DNA from: Cyclobacterium marinum DSM 745
Lineage (GTDB): Bacteria; Bacteroidota; Bacteroidia; Cytophagales; Cyclobacteriaceae
NCBI RefSeq assembly: GCF_000222485.1
Contig: NC_015914.1
Coordinates: 4,012,001 to 4,076,000 of the forward strand
Direction: 5' to 3'
Length of the DNA: 64,000 nt
Positions 55,058 to 63,622 of the stretch are shown in pieces (the first letter of the stretch is position 1; each line of letters opens with the position of its first letter). Both the position numbers and the translations under genes were made by a program. The notes beneath the pieces were generated by a model. It did no database searches. It had not been told where the DNA came from and was given only the letters and a program-made list of their open reading frames with translations.

Positions 55058-55458
55058 CTTGATTAAGAAAACCAAATTTCACTACTAAGTCCGCAATTTC
55101 AAACCTATCAGGATCTAGACGGTAACAAAGTTGGAAATGGGGTTTAAATTTATAAAACATACCATTTGGGTTACCCTATCGCAATTGGTAAGAAAAAAAA
55201 GGGTTTTTAAAGCATTTCCAATTCACTTTCAGTTGCCAATTCCAAATGGTCGGAAGTAACATCACTATTAAGGTTTTGCTTACCAAAAAATAGCAATTCA
55301 AATGATAATAATGAGTTGGATAAATGTAATTTAATTTTGTAATTGGTTCTATATAGAAAGTCAAGTGTCCCAATCTTTCGGATTTGAATTTTCTCGGATC
55401 ACTTTACGGAGTAAAGAGGAAAGACATTTCACTATTGAACCTAAGCAAATCTTCCTGT

Positions 55459-57057
55459 ATGAAAAAAAATAAAAATTTGGAACTATCAGAAACTGGATAT
55501 ACCATAACTACAGACCCAAACTTTTTAAATAAACAGAATCATATTACTTCTGAGTTATCAAAGAAGATAGGCCTATTTCATAAATTGGCATTGGAAGGTA
55601 AACGATCAAGTATTCAAAAATTTAAGGAGGCAATTGCAAAATACCCTGATAACCCACAGTTGAAAAATTATTTATCGGTGTTGTACCTTCAGCTAGGAGA
55701 GACGGAAAAAATGTTTGAAGTCAACAGGTCGATTGTAGAAGAACACCCTGACTATCTTTTTGGAAAGTTGAATTTGGCTAACGAATATTATTCCAAAAAA
55801 GAATACCAAAAAATGTTGGAAATTTTGGGCCCCAAATTAGAAATTAAAGCACTTTATCCACATCGTGATGTTTTCCATTTAAATGAGGTCATTTCATTCC
55901 ATAAATGTGCAGTCTTGTATTTATGTGCCATTGGGCATGTTGAGCAAGCAGAAATCCGCTATGAGATTATGGAAGCCTTAGATCCTGATTCCAATGAAAC
56001 AGAAATGGCATTGAAAGAGCTTTATTATGCCCAAATAAAAGCAGGTAGTGAGCGCTATCAGGAAGAACGGAAAAATAAAATATTTGTTAATAAAAAGTCG
56101 CAGCCTGTTAGTGAAAATAGTAATCCGCCATGCTTTTCTCACCAAGAAATAGAGTGGCTTTATACTAACGGACTTTTCATTGGCGAAGATAAAATAAACA
56201 AAATTCTGGCATTGCCCAGAGAAACATTAATAGCAGATCTTGAATTGATATTGCAAGATAGTATCAATCGTTTTGCACATTTTAATAAACTTGTTAGTGA
56301 CCAAGGATGGGAAGAGGAAAAGATGAATTTTGTAATCCATTCATTTTTTCTCTTAGGCGAACTGAAATCCGAAGAAAGTTTAGAAGCTATTTTTAATGCA
56401 CTGAGTCAGTCCAGTGAATACCTTGAACTTTATATTGGGGATTTTCTTACGACCGATATTTGGGAACCTATTTATAAGATTGTTGCCACCAACCTTAAGG
56501 CATGCAAACAATTCATGTTTCAACCGGGTATTGATGATTATGCCCGGTCTAATATTTGTGATATTGTACAACAATTGGCTTTACATCACCCTGAAAAACG
56601 CGAGGAAGCCTTACAATGGTTTGCTGAAATCATACAATTTTTCTTGAATAGCAAACCGGAGGACAATGTAATTTCTAGCGATGTAGTTGGGCTTCTTATA
56701 TGTAATATTATTGATATTGAGGGTGTTGAACTATTGCCTGAAGTAGAAAAATTGTTTGAACAGGGAATAGTGTCAATTGGCATATGTGGTAGTTGGGAGA
56801 ATGTATCTGAGGATTTAATCAATCCAATTCAACACGACTGTAAGTTGGAAATACTTCCCATTGTACAACGCTACGCTGAAGTAACTTCTACTTGGGCAGT
56901 TTATAATGAAGATGAAAACATTCTTGATTATATTAATTATGATGAACTATTTGAACCTCAAATAATGCCGGTTAGGAGTGAACCCAAAATAGGTCGAAAC
57001 GATCCTTGTCCTTGTGGAAGTGGAAAGAAGTATAAAAAATGCTGCATGAATAATTAA
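55459..57057 (+). CDS. TPR / DUF1186-like protein with C-terminal SEC-C zinc motif
   Basis: A 532-residue protein from the ATG at 55459; the frame also opens at a TTG 75 bases earlier. The N-terminal half has TPR-like repeats ([20 protein letters not shown]). The middle (about 245-480) resembles DUF1186. The end is a SEC-C zinc motif, [17 protein letters not shown] (Cys-x-Cys-x8-Cys-Cys), as in SecA, which binds zinc and can contact ribosomes or other proteins. The biological role is unknown. Region 55058-55458 before it shows nothing clear. Confidence 0.8.
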   Translation: MKKNKNLELSETGYTITTDPNFLNKQNHITSELSKKIGLFHKLALEGKRSSIQKFKEAIAKYPDNPQLKNYLSVLYLQLGETEKMFEVNRSIVEEHPDYLFGKLNLANEYYSKKEYQKMLEILGPKLEIKALYPHRDVFHLNEVISFHKCAVLYLCAIGHVEQAEIRYEIMEALDPDSNETEMALKELYYAQIKAGSERYQEERKNKIFVNKKSQPVSENSNPPCFSHQEIEWLYTNGLFIGEDKINKILALPRETLIADLELILQDSINRFAHFNKLVSDQGWEEEKMNFVIHSFFLLGELKSEESLEAIFNALSQSSEYLELYIGDFLTTDIWEPIYKIVATNLKACKQFMFQPGIDDYARSNICDIVQQLALHHPEKREEALQWFAEIIQFFLNSKPEDNVISSDVVGLLICNIIDIEGVELLPEVEKLFEQGIVSIGICGSWENVSEDLINPIQHDCKLEILPIVQRYAEVTSTWAVYNEDENILDYINYDELFEPQIMPVRSEPKIGRNDPCPCGSGKKYKKCCMNN

Positions 57058-57408
57058 AATAGACCACATGAGATAGTATGTTTATAGGTAGTCAGTGTAA
57101 ATATTCCAAAATTTTGATCTTACCGGTAGACCTGATTATGGAATATTATGGGTGTTCTTTGAAAGAAAAGTGAAGGAATAAAGCCCCCCTAAAAATGGCT
57201 ATGCTCTCCTAATTGAAATCCGATAGCTAAGGCCCAAGAAAGATAACATGAAGCAATCTGATCATACAAATATAAATTTTAAAGAAATAAGTTTACATTG
57301 GGGAAATGGCTTACCCATTTATTTTGATTCTTGAAGAACACACAAACAGGTTGCAGATTTGGCCTTTTCTACCACAATCAAGTAAACAATGGTAAAATCC
57401 TTTATAAA
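57058..57408. other. Intergenic region without recognised features
   Basis: 351 bp between the SEC-C and beta-helix genes. A 28-codon frame at 57249 (MKQSDHTNINFKEISLHWGN) has no support. No terminator, repeat or promoter is convincing. Confidence 0.4.
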
Positions 57409-59202
57409 ATGATGCCAACCAAGAGAATTCAATGCTTTCAACTAACCCTAATTATCATTCTGGGATGCTCCCTTTTTTCATGTAATCAGCAGCAAAGTTT
57501 GCAAAGTAGGATTGATTTGGCCATTAGAAATAAGGATTCGGTTTTGGTGATTCCCGATGGAAAGTACGTCATAGACCAACCCTTACATCTCTCGGGTGTG
57601 AATAATTTGGTGATCAAAGCAGATTCGCCGAATGGTGTAACCATCACTTCAAGTATGGACCTGCCAATCGAAAACTTAACCTGCCTGGATAAAGACAGCG
57701 GGTTGTATGAGTATACTGACCCAAAGTTAATCATGCCCCCTTGGCCGGATTCTTTCAAGGGCTATGCCGGTTGGCCGGAAATCTATATTGCAGGCATCCC
57801 ATTGTCCATATCTCGTTACCCAAATGAAGGGTTTATACAAGCTGATTCAATCATTAGGGCCGGTAAGAAGCCGGAAAATAAGGAAACCAAGCAAGAACCT
57901 CCGAAATTCTTATCTGCTCAATTAACACATAATTACAACAAAGAATTGCCCTTGTTTCTAAATGGGTACTGGACTTTTAAATGGGCGGATGAAATTATTC
58001 GGGTGGATTCCATCAATCCCCAGTCCGGTGAAATTGAACTTGCAGCTCCCCACAATTATGGAATGGGAGCTCCTTCGGGTGGACTCTTTTACGCGATCAA
58101 TCAACCGGAATATGTGGATACGGAAAATGAATATTATTACAATCCCAAGACAGGAACCATTCGTTTTATTCATTCTTTTTCAGAAGAGGAAGTCGGGTCC
58201 ATTCAAATTGCCTATCAAGATTTTACCCTTTTGGAGATCCAGGATTGCAATCAAATAAAAATTGAAAATATAGATTTTAAGTATCATAATAATCTGGCTG
58301 TCGGTATTTCCAATTCCAAATCGGTAGTGATTGAACAAGCTGAGATGTATGGATTAGGCAGGTCTGCTGTAGCCATAACTGAGGGATTTAATTGTGGGGT
58401 TCGCAATAGTACGCTTAAATATTTAGGAGACGCCGGTATTTTGCTTTCAGGTGGAGATAAAAATACTTTGACAAAGGCAACTCATTTTGTGGAAGACTGT
58501 TCCATTAGTTATTTTTCAAGGCATGTTAAAACCTATGCCCCTGCGCTTAAATTGACTGGCGTAGGGCATATTGTGAGAGGAAACCACATTAGTTTTGCGC
58601 CCCATAATGCGATTCTTTTTTCTGGAAATGATCATTTGATTGCTAAAAATGTTATCAGAAAAGTTTGTTTAAATACTTCGGATGCCGGAGCCATTTATTG
58701 CGGTAGAGACTGGACCATGGGCGGAACCGTGATTCGGGAAAACACCATCAGTGAGCTGGGCCAAGCAAGTCATCATAACAACTGGGCCATTTATTTAGAT
58801 GATTTGGCCTCAGGAATAAGTGTGGTTAATAATCTCATTGAAGACAGTCCTTCTGGGATATTAATAGGTGGTGGACGTTATAACCAAATTAGCAACAATA
58901 CGATAATAAATTGTCCGCTTGCATCCATTGTATACGATGCAAGAGGATATGACGATTGGTTTAAACATCACCTTGTTGATCGTGAATTGTCTTTGTGGCC
59001 TCGCTTAAAAGCAGTTCCCATCAATCAAGCCCCTTGGAGTGAACGGTTTCCCTGGTTGCAAACAATACACAGTGATGACCCGGCAATTCCCAGAGGAGCT
59101 GAAATAAAAAACAATCAGATAATAAGTTCTGCACCACCTCAAATTCATGAGAAAGTATATGAATACGGACAGGTAGCTAATAATAAGGAAAACACCAATT
59201 AA
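57409..59202 (+). CDS. Right-handed parallel beta-helix lipoprotein
   Basis: A 597-residue protein from the ATG at 57409; the frame opens at a TTG at 57331 but the internal start gives a lipoprotein signal ending SLFSC. Residues 40-110 form the helix cap (VLVIPDGKYVIDQPLHL), followed by an inserted domain. From about 260 come repeated coils with Asn ladders (IEDSPSGILIGGGRYNQISN, NTIINCPLASIVYDARG). Such proteins include polysaccharide lyases and glycosidases acting on acidic glycans. No catalytic residue can be named. Surface attachment fits a glycan-degrading role. Confidence 0.82.
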   Translation: MMPTKRIQCFQLTLIIILGCSLFSCNQQQSLQSRIDLAIRNKDSVLVIPDGKYVIDQPLHLSGVNNLVIKADSPNGVTITSSMDLPIENLTCLDKDSGLYEYTDPKLIMPPWPDSFKGYAGWPEIYIAGIPLSISRYPNEGFIQADSIIRAGKKPENKETKQEPPKFLSAQLTHNYNKELPLFLNGYWTFKWADEIIRVDSINPQSGEIELAAPHNYGMGAPSGGLFYAINQPEYVDTENEYYYNPKTGTIRFIHSFSEEEVGSIQIAYQDFTLLEIQDCNQIKIENIDFKYHNNLAVGISNSKSVVIEQAEMYGLGRSAVAITEGFNCGVRNSTLKYLGDAGILLSGGDKNTLTKATHFVEDCSISYFSRHVKTYAPALKLTGVGHIVRGNHISFAPHNAILFSGNDHLIAKNVIRKVCLNTSDAGAIYCGRDWTMGGTVIRENTISELGQASHHNNWAIYLDDLASGISVVNNLIEDSPSGILIGGGRYNQISNNTIINCPLASIVYDARGYDDWFKHHLVDRELSLWPRLKAVPINQAPWSERFPWLQTIHSDDPAIPRGAEIKNNQIISSAPPQIHEKVYEYGQVANNKENTN

Positions 59203-59500
59203 AATTAGAAGGAGGAAGCCTCAAGTTACCCTTCGCTAAACCTGGACCAGAATGTGGCTAATTATTCCCTTCCGGAGGCTGAGCCTGTCGAAGTCGTAGG
59301 AATCCCCTCCGGGTGACTGAGCCTGTCGAAGCTGTAGGAGTCGAAGAACTTTAAAAAGCTACCGACTATTTCTACCCGGATTGAAATTTAATAAAGTTGA
59401 AAACTTTCAGCATTGTAGGTCCAAGTTACACTACGTTAAACTTGAACCTGTGGGACCGGAGGCTGAGCCTGTCGAAGCTGTAGGGGCCAAACAAGGGTAC
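59203..59500. repeat. REP-like cluster, second location
   Basis: Copies of the CCGGAGGCTGAGCCTGTCGA unit at 59272, 59309 (variant) and 59456, with the composite spacer (TTGAAAACTTTCAGCATTG, CAAGTTACACTACGTTAAAC) between them. It corresponds to 32071-32463 in content and orientation. A 118-codon open frame across it is not a gene. Confidence 0.85.
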
Positions 59501-60297
59501 TTCCGAACCGGGGCAGCGTACTTCCAAACCTACCCACCGGGGTTTAAAACCTCAATTACCCACCTTAAAACGGGGAGGGGGTACTTAAAACTGACAAGCT
59601 TGAATATATTTTATGGAATTTTCCGGTTCAGAACTCCTATTTTTCACCTAAAACCTGCAAAATTCGACCAAAAACTGACAGAAAACAGGGTAAAAACCGG
59701 AATATATGACAAAATTTCAGGAAAAGTCTTTGGATAAGGTCAAATTTTCGAGGTTCGGAGGTGGGGAGGGGTACTTCGGAACTCGATGATTTCAGCTTTT
59801 TTATTCAAGCTTCCACCTTTTAGGTGGAAATTATTAGGTTTTTACTGATAATTATTAGGTTTTAGCCGAAAATTTCCGCCTTTTTGGCAGTATTTTTTAG
59901 GTTTTAACTGATCCATTTGACCAAAAACTGACAAGAGAGAAGGGGTGAAGTAAAGTGTTTTGGTAAAATGAGGGGTTATATAGGGTTTTTGCCGGAATTT
60001 TTTAGTTTGGAACTGATCATGGATTACAAAATGGTTTAAAATCAGTAATTTGAAGATTTCAATTGATAATTATCTAATGGCAGTAAATCTTACCTTAAAT
60101 ATCCAATCATTCTGTTATTATCCGTTTACAAACGTTTGTAAACGTTTAGCAAACGCTTAGCTCAAAACCAATTTTATTTTTTTAAACCCCAGTTTAAAAG
60201 CGCTAAAAGGCTTTTTTGTTTAGAAGCATTTAGTTAGTTTAGAGGGATATAATAGATATATACATAACTCCCGAGGGAGACTTGTTTATATACAATT
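59500..60297. repeat. Leader block, copy 2, upstream of second cassette group
   Basis: Corresponds to 32505-33020. It includes AAAATTTCCGCCTTTTTGGCAG, the 20-bp palindrome at 60124-60143 and the inverted repeat TATATACATAACTCCC / GGGAGACTTGTTTATATA (about 60255-60292). Similarity ends at the GTT at 60298 where the next cassette starts. Confidence 0.65.
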
Positions 60298-60323
60298 GTT
60301 ATTTGCAATTCAGAAGCTAACTT

Positions 60324-61262
60324 ATGACTTATAGACTTTATCGCCGAGATTCAATAATTAAAGGGCAATGGTACTACAGTGTTGCATGTCAAGGTTGCGG
60401 AGAAGATATTGAAATTCTCGATGACAAAAGCAAGGGAAAAAATTCAAAACCTCTTTTCGGTGGAGGTGATCTTAGCATTCCATGTAACAAGTGCGGTCAT
60501 GATGCTATTTATCAATTTGAAGATTTAAAATCCTCACCTGCACCAGAAAACCGGCCATCAACATATCCAGTTAGAGAGAAAATATCAAAATCTTCAAGAA
60601 AACCTCTTAGTAAATCATTCCCTGAGGCAAAAGTTACTATGGGAGTTGGATTTATTGAAGATCGACCCAAGGCCGCGGCACTCGTTGGCCGTATTATAAC
60701 ATCTTGGGCAGATATTGAAGTACAACTAACTAGATTGCTTGCAGAATTAATTAATGCTGAAACACCCGCAGTTTCGGCAGTGTTTGGCTCCATAAGAAGT
60801 AGTAGGTCTCAATCCGATGCTATTGAAGCCGCAGCAAAAGTCGTCCTAAATGCAGATGACATTTTATTGTTTAAAGCCTATATAAAACGTAAAGCATCAT
60901 TAGAAAAAGAAAGGAATGATCTCGCACATGGATGTTTTGGAGTTTCAGTTAACATCCCTGATCATATAGTTTGGGTTTCTCAAGCTGACTTTTTAATATT
61001 TAATGCTTCCCCAAAGCATCCAGATAATTTAAAAGCGTTTAGGGAAAATCAATTTGTTTACGAGTTAGGAACACTGGAGAGAATTGCTCAAGAAATAGTT
61101 GTTTTTTATAATCAAATAGCTTCATTCATAGGCTATTTAAGTGCAAGACGCGGAGGTGTAGACGGAGAATCTTTTCGACGAAAAAGATATCTTGAACTGA
61201 TTGAGCAGCCAAAAATAAAAGAAGCTCTTGCAATATTAAAACAAAGAAAAAACAGCAAATAA
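60324..61262 (+). CDS. Zinc-ribbon protein with HEPN-like motif, cassette
   Basis: A 312-residue protein. Cys22/Cys25 and Cys54/Cys57 make a zinc ribbon at the N-terminus. After a flexible linker, residues 110-290 are helical and include KERNDLAHG, an Rx4H motif (Arg197-His202) as in HEPN ribonucleases and related helical proteins. A nucleic-acid-binding zinc ribbon joined to a HEPN-like domain suggests an RNA-directed or DNA-sensing effector, but this is inference. The gene starts 26 bp after GTTATTTGC (60298) and its stop lies inside the complementary GCAAATAAC (61255-61263). Confidence 0.65.
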   Translation: MTYRLYRRDSIIKGQWYYSVACQGCGEDIEILDDKSKGKNSKPLFGGGDLSIPCNKCGHDAIYQFEDLKSSPAPENRPSTYPVREKISKSSRKPLSKSFPEAKVTMGVGFIEDRPKAAALVGRIITSWADIEVQLTRLLAELINAETPAVSAVFGSIRSSRSQSDAIEAAAKVVLNADDILLFKAYIKRKASLEKERNDLAHGCFGVSVNIPDHIVWVSQADFLIFNASPKHPDNLKAFRENQFVYELGTLERIAQEIVVFYNQIASFIGYLSARRGGVDGESFRRKRYLELIEQPKIKEALAILKQRKNSK

Positions 61263-61320
61263 CACTGTATATAAAATCATAGCACCCTTCGGGATGCTAC
61301 GATTCATATACTAACCGTTA
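61255..61320 (+). other. attC-like site 7
   Basis: Starts GCAAATAAC, exact complement of GTTATTTGC at 60298-60306. A long stem GTATAT-AATC-ATAGCACCC / GGGATGCTACGATTCATATAC around a TTC loop, then CTAACCGTTA. This is one of the best-formed sites. Confidence 0.78.
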
Positions 61321-61552
61321 GTGCGCCACGAGGTGGCATTTATCCAGTAGGTGTAAATCCTACCAGGGCAATTGACTGTTCACCCTGAAGAAAAGCGGAC
61401 AGTAAATTTCGTGAGGAGTTCGCTGAAGCTCCGTTCTTTTTCAAATACTCAAGCCGCAATGCGCAAGTGTGAACCCGTTGTAGCTTCGATATGTGTACCT
61501 GTATGAGGGAAAACTTCCCTGTAATTAACAGGGTACGGTTTGATGTAGGGTT
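61321..61552 (+). other. Possible group II intron-like segment
   Basis: Begins GTGCGCCACGAGGTGGCATT directly after the CCGTTA of site 7, then a hairpin GTAGGTGTAAATCCTAC. Near the end is a stem GTACCTGT / ACAGGGTAC enclosing AGGGAA / TTCCCT (about 61494-61535). The start is like a group II intron 5' end, as at 45260. No reverse transcriptase gene is present, so at most a remnant. Confidence 0.35.
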
Positions 61553-61613
61553 GCTGATTCTTTACTACTTATTATTATCTTTATAGGTAATTAAATAGGG
61601 TAGGCTATCAGGC
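61553..61613. repeat. Short repeat upstream of the DUF6338-like gene, copy 2
   Basis: Same segment as 47836-47894: GCTGATT, TTATTATCTTTATAGGTAAT and TATCAGGC. It ends 29 bp before the start codon. Confidence 0.6.
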
Positions 61614-61642
61614 TCTACTCTACTAGGTAATTATAAAGGAAA

Positions 61643-62254
61643 ATGGAAATATCTGAACTAACATTAAAACTCATACTTCTATTGATACCTGGAAGTATAG
61701 CTTGTATTCTTTATGAAAGACTTACAATACATAAACAATGGAATTCATTTAAATTTATTACTAACGCAATTTTATTTGGTTCGATAAGCTATGTTTTAGC
61801 TCAACTTGTTTTTAATATTTGCAGAATAGACACAAGTTTTGACACTTTTTGGGATAATTTACCAACTAAAGAAATACCATATCAAGTAATAATTAAAGCT
61901 TCAATTGTTTCCATTTTTGTCGGACTCATCGCAACTGGACTTGACCATTATAAATTGATTAATAGGTTCGGGAAATGGATTAAACTAACTAATAAATATG
62001 GAGATGAGAATCTCTACTCTTATTTCTTAAATGCTAAGGATGTAGATGAAGTTTATGTACGAGATGTTGAAAATAATTTGACTTATCACGGATTGGTTAA
62101 CTCATACTCTGAAAATGATGATATTAAAGAAATTTTACTTGTAGATGTTGTTGTGTATGATTATACTACTTCAGAGGAACTTTATTTGCTAGATAAAATT
62201 TATCTATCTAGGTCTAAAGAAAATTTAATAATCGAATTACCTTATAAAAATTGA
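61643..62254 (+). CDS. DUF6338-like membrane protein
   Basis: A 203-residue protein with three hydrophobic helices (about 8-24, 38-58 and 86-105). A soluble C-terminal part (YSYFLNAKDVDEVYVRDVEN) follows, probably an SH3-like beta domain. The overall pattern fits DUF6338 proteins, of unknown function. The stop is 4 bp before a tiny proline-rich gene, so the two are likely co-translated. It lies in a cassette context. Confidence 0.68.
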   Translation: MEISELTLKLILLLIPGSIACILYERLTIHKQWNSFKFITNAILFGSISYVLAQLVFNICRIDTSFDTFWDNLPTKEIPYQVIIKASIVSIFVGLIATGLDHYKLINRFGKWIKLTNKYGDENLYSYFLNAKDVDEVYVRDVENNLTYHGLVNSYSENDDIKEILLVDVVVYDYTTSEELYLLDKIYLSRSKENLIIELPYKN

Positions 62255-62258
62255 AAAA

Positions 62259-62399
62259 ATGGCACAAAAGAGACCACCGAAACCGAGACCCATTAATGAA
62301 GGGAGTTCTAAAGGAAATACTAGAAATGTATCAAATTCTGGCAGACAAGCTCCACCTCCGCCAAGACCAACTCCGAAACCCTTAACTCCAAAAAAATAA
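62259..62399 (+). CDS. 46-residue proline-rich basic protein
   Basis: A short gene starting 4 bp after the DUF6338-like stop. The product is rich in Pro, Lys and Arg, with two proline runs (KRPPKPRP and APPPPRPTPKPLTPKK) around a Ser/Asn-rich middle. It has no hydrophobic part. The ribosome-binding position is provided by the end of the upstream gene. Poly-proline ligand for an SH3-like domain in the partner is possible but speculative. Confidence 0.6.
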   Translation: MAQKRPPKPRPINEGSSKGNTRNVSNSGRQAPPPPRPTPKPLTPKK

Positions 62400-62401
62400 C
62401 T

Positions 62402-62461
62402 AGCCCTAATAACTAAGCATTCTGACGGCTGGAACAGCCTAGTCTGAATGCAATGTTGAAC
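62402..62461 (+). other. attC-like site 8
   Basis: AGCCCTAATAACTAAGCATT followed by the same GACGGCTG-GAA-CAGCC-GTC-GAATGC stem as site 6, and ending GTTGAAC, which fits the classical GTTRRRY core. The matching cassette start (TTAGGGCT) was not found, perhaps due to the insert at 61321. Confidence 0.6.
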
Positions 62462-62499
62462 CCTGAGAAATTTCAGGGTAAACTTCAATGACCCTTCGA

Positions 62500-62640
62500 C
62501 AAGCTCAGGGACCAGTATACAGCATTGGGAATTAGGATTACTATGGGGAATGGTTTTCCCTGTTTTATTTTTCAATGGTTGGAGGATGAAAAAGTTAGGT
62601 AGTTATAGGTTTTTCCTTTACGTTGTTTTGTTTTTTTTGG
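62500..62640. repeat. Dispersed repeat, partial copy E, with terminator
   Basis: ACCCTTCGACAAGCTCAGGG (REP-like, opposite orientation to the clusters), then the ATTAGGATTACTATGGGGAA hairpin. The stem GGGGAA / TTTCCC at 62545-62560 with TGTTTTATTT behind is like those of copies C and D. The stretch 62641-62790 holds no gene. Confidence 0.65.
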
Positions 62641-62794
62641 TAGGCTAAAGTCACTTTTATGATGTTTTAAGCATGATTATTAGGTGGTTTTCCCCCTACT
62701 TCTTGCAGCCACTCTCAAATAAAAATATGGTCTCTCCCTTAGACCCCTTGACCGAGATCCTTAATTTGACAGGGGGGAAAAAGTAAAGGTGCCG

Positions 62795-62848
62795 GGTACA
62801 AATTTCATTTATACGCAACTCCTCAGGGAAACTTGTTTATATACAATT
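62795..62848. repeat. Third copy of the cassette-leader inverted repeat
   Basis: TTTATACGCAACTCCTCAGG and GAAACTTGTTTATATACAAT match the ends of both leader blocks (32980-33020 and 60255-60297), without the rest of the block. GTTGGCAAC, a cassette boundary, follows at 62849. Confidence 0.65.
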
Positions 62849-62926
62849 GTTGGCAACAAGCTAAAAAACAAACCTTATTACCAAATTGGTAACTTTTTTA
62901 TTATATTAGGGACAAACAAGTACAAT

Positions 62927-63220
62927 GTGAGAGTAATAGCGAAACGAACTTTACGAGACTTTTGGGAGAAACACGCTGACTGTGAAGAACAATTAAAGTC
63001 TTGGTATAGAGAAACTGAAAAATCCGAATGGAAAAATATTAATGAATTAAAAAACGATTATCCGAGTGCCAGTATTTTAAAAGACAATCCAATTGTTTAC
63101 AATATTAAAGGCAACAACTACCAATTGATTGTAAAATTCAACTTTGAATATCAAATATGCTGGATAAGATTCATCGGAACTCACGCAGAATATGACAAAA
63201 TAGACGCAAATAATATCTGA
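62927..63220 (+). CDS. higB: HigB-type mRNA interferase toxin
   Basis: A 97-residue protein from a GTG at 62927; the frame is open farther upstream but this start gives the normal HigB beginning (MRVIAKRTLRDFWEKHADCE). Middle WKNINELKNDYPSASIL and C-terminal WIRFIGTHAEYDKIDANNI are classical. HigB cleaves mRNA on the ribosome. It is 2 bp from higA and lies within a cassette bounded by GTTGGCAAC and GTTGCCAA. Confidence 0.93.
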   Translation: MRVIAKRTLRDFWEKHADCEEQLKSWYRETEKSEWKNINELKNDYPSASILKDNPIVYNIKGNNYQLIVKFNFEYQICWIRFIGTHAEYDKIDANNI

Positions 63221-63222
63221 TT

Positions 63223-63579
63223 ATGAAAATAACACCAATAAGAAACGAAAAAGACTATCAAAACGCTCTGAACAGACTTGAAGAGATTTTTGATGCAAAA
63301 AAAGGAACTGAACAAGGAGATGAATTGGAAATCCTTTCAATCTTAATTGACAGATATGAAAATGAGAACTTTCCAATTGGAATGCCTGACCCAATTGAGG
63401 CAATCAAATTCAGAATGGAACAGATGGGAATGAAACAAAAGGATTTAGCCGAAGTTGTTGGTTTTAAAAGTAGAGTTAGTGAAATTTTAAGTAAAAAACG
63501 TAAACTGACTTTAAGAATGATAAGAAAACTGAATTCAACACTTCATATTCCGACTGATGTTTTAGTTCAAGATTATTGA
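63223..63579 (+). CDS. higA: HigA-type antitoxin
   Basis: A 118-residue protein with an N-terminal toxin-binding region (IRNEKDYQNALNRLEEIFDA) and an XRE helix-turn-helix at about 65-110 (MEQMGMKQKDLAEVVG, then SRVSEILSKKRKLTLRMIRK). It neutralises HigB and represses the operon. Toxin-first order is normal for higBA. Confidence 0.94.
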   Translation: MKITPIRNEKDYQNALNRLEEIFDAKKGTEQGDELEILSILIDRYENENFPIGMPDPIEAIKFRMEQMGMKQKDLAEVVGFKSRVSEILSKKRKLTLRMIRKLNSTLHIPTDVLVQDY

Positions 63580-63590
63580 TAAAAAAGCCA

Positions 63591-63622
63591 GTTGCCAATA
63601 ACTAAGCATTCTGATGGCTGGC
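63591..63622 (+). other. Truncated attC-like site 9
   Basis: GTTGCCAA, complement of TTGGCAAC at the cassette start (62850), then TAACTAAGCATTCTGATGGC as in sites 6 and 8. The right arm is replaced by a REP-like sequence (CCCTTCGACAGGCTCAGGGA), so the site is probably defective. Confidence 0.55.

Noticed and set aside
57249..57335. 28-codon gene before the beta-helix gene
   Set aside because: No ribosome-binding site, repeat or homologous context supports it.
59381..59737. 118-codon open frame
   Set aside because: It lies across REP-like repeats that are noncoding at the other location (32 kb), and its protein is just translated repeat sequence.
61321..61640. Retron msr/msd or riboswitch
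   Set aside because: No reverse transcriptase gene and no recognised riboswitch core; the GTGCGCC start favours a group II intron remnant, itself uncertain.
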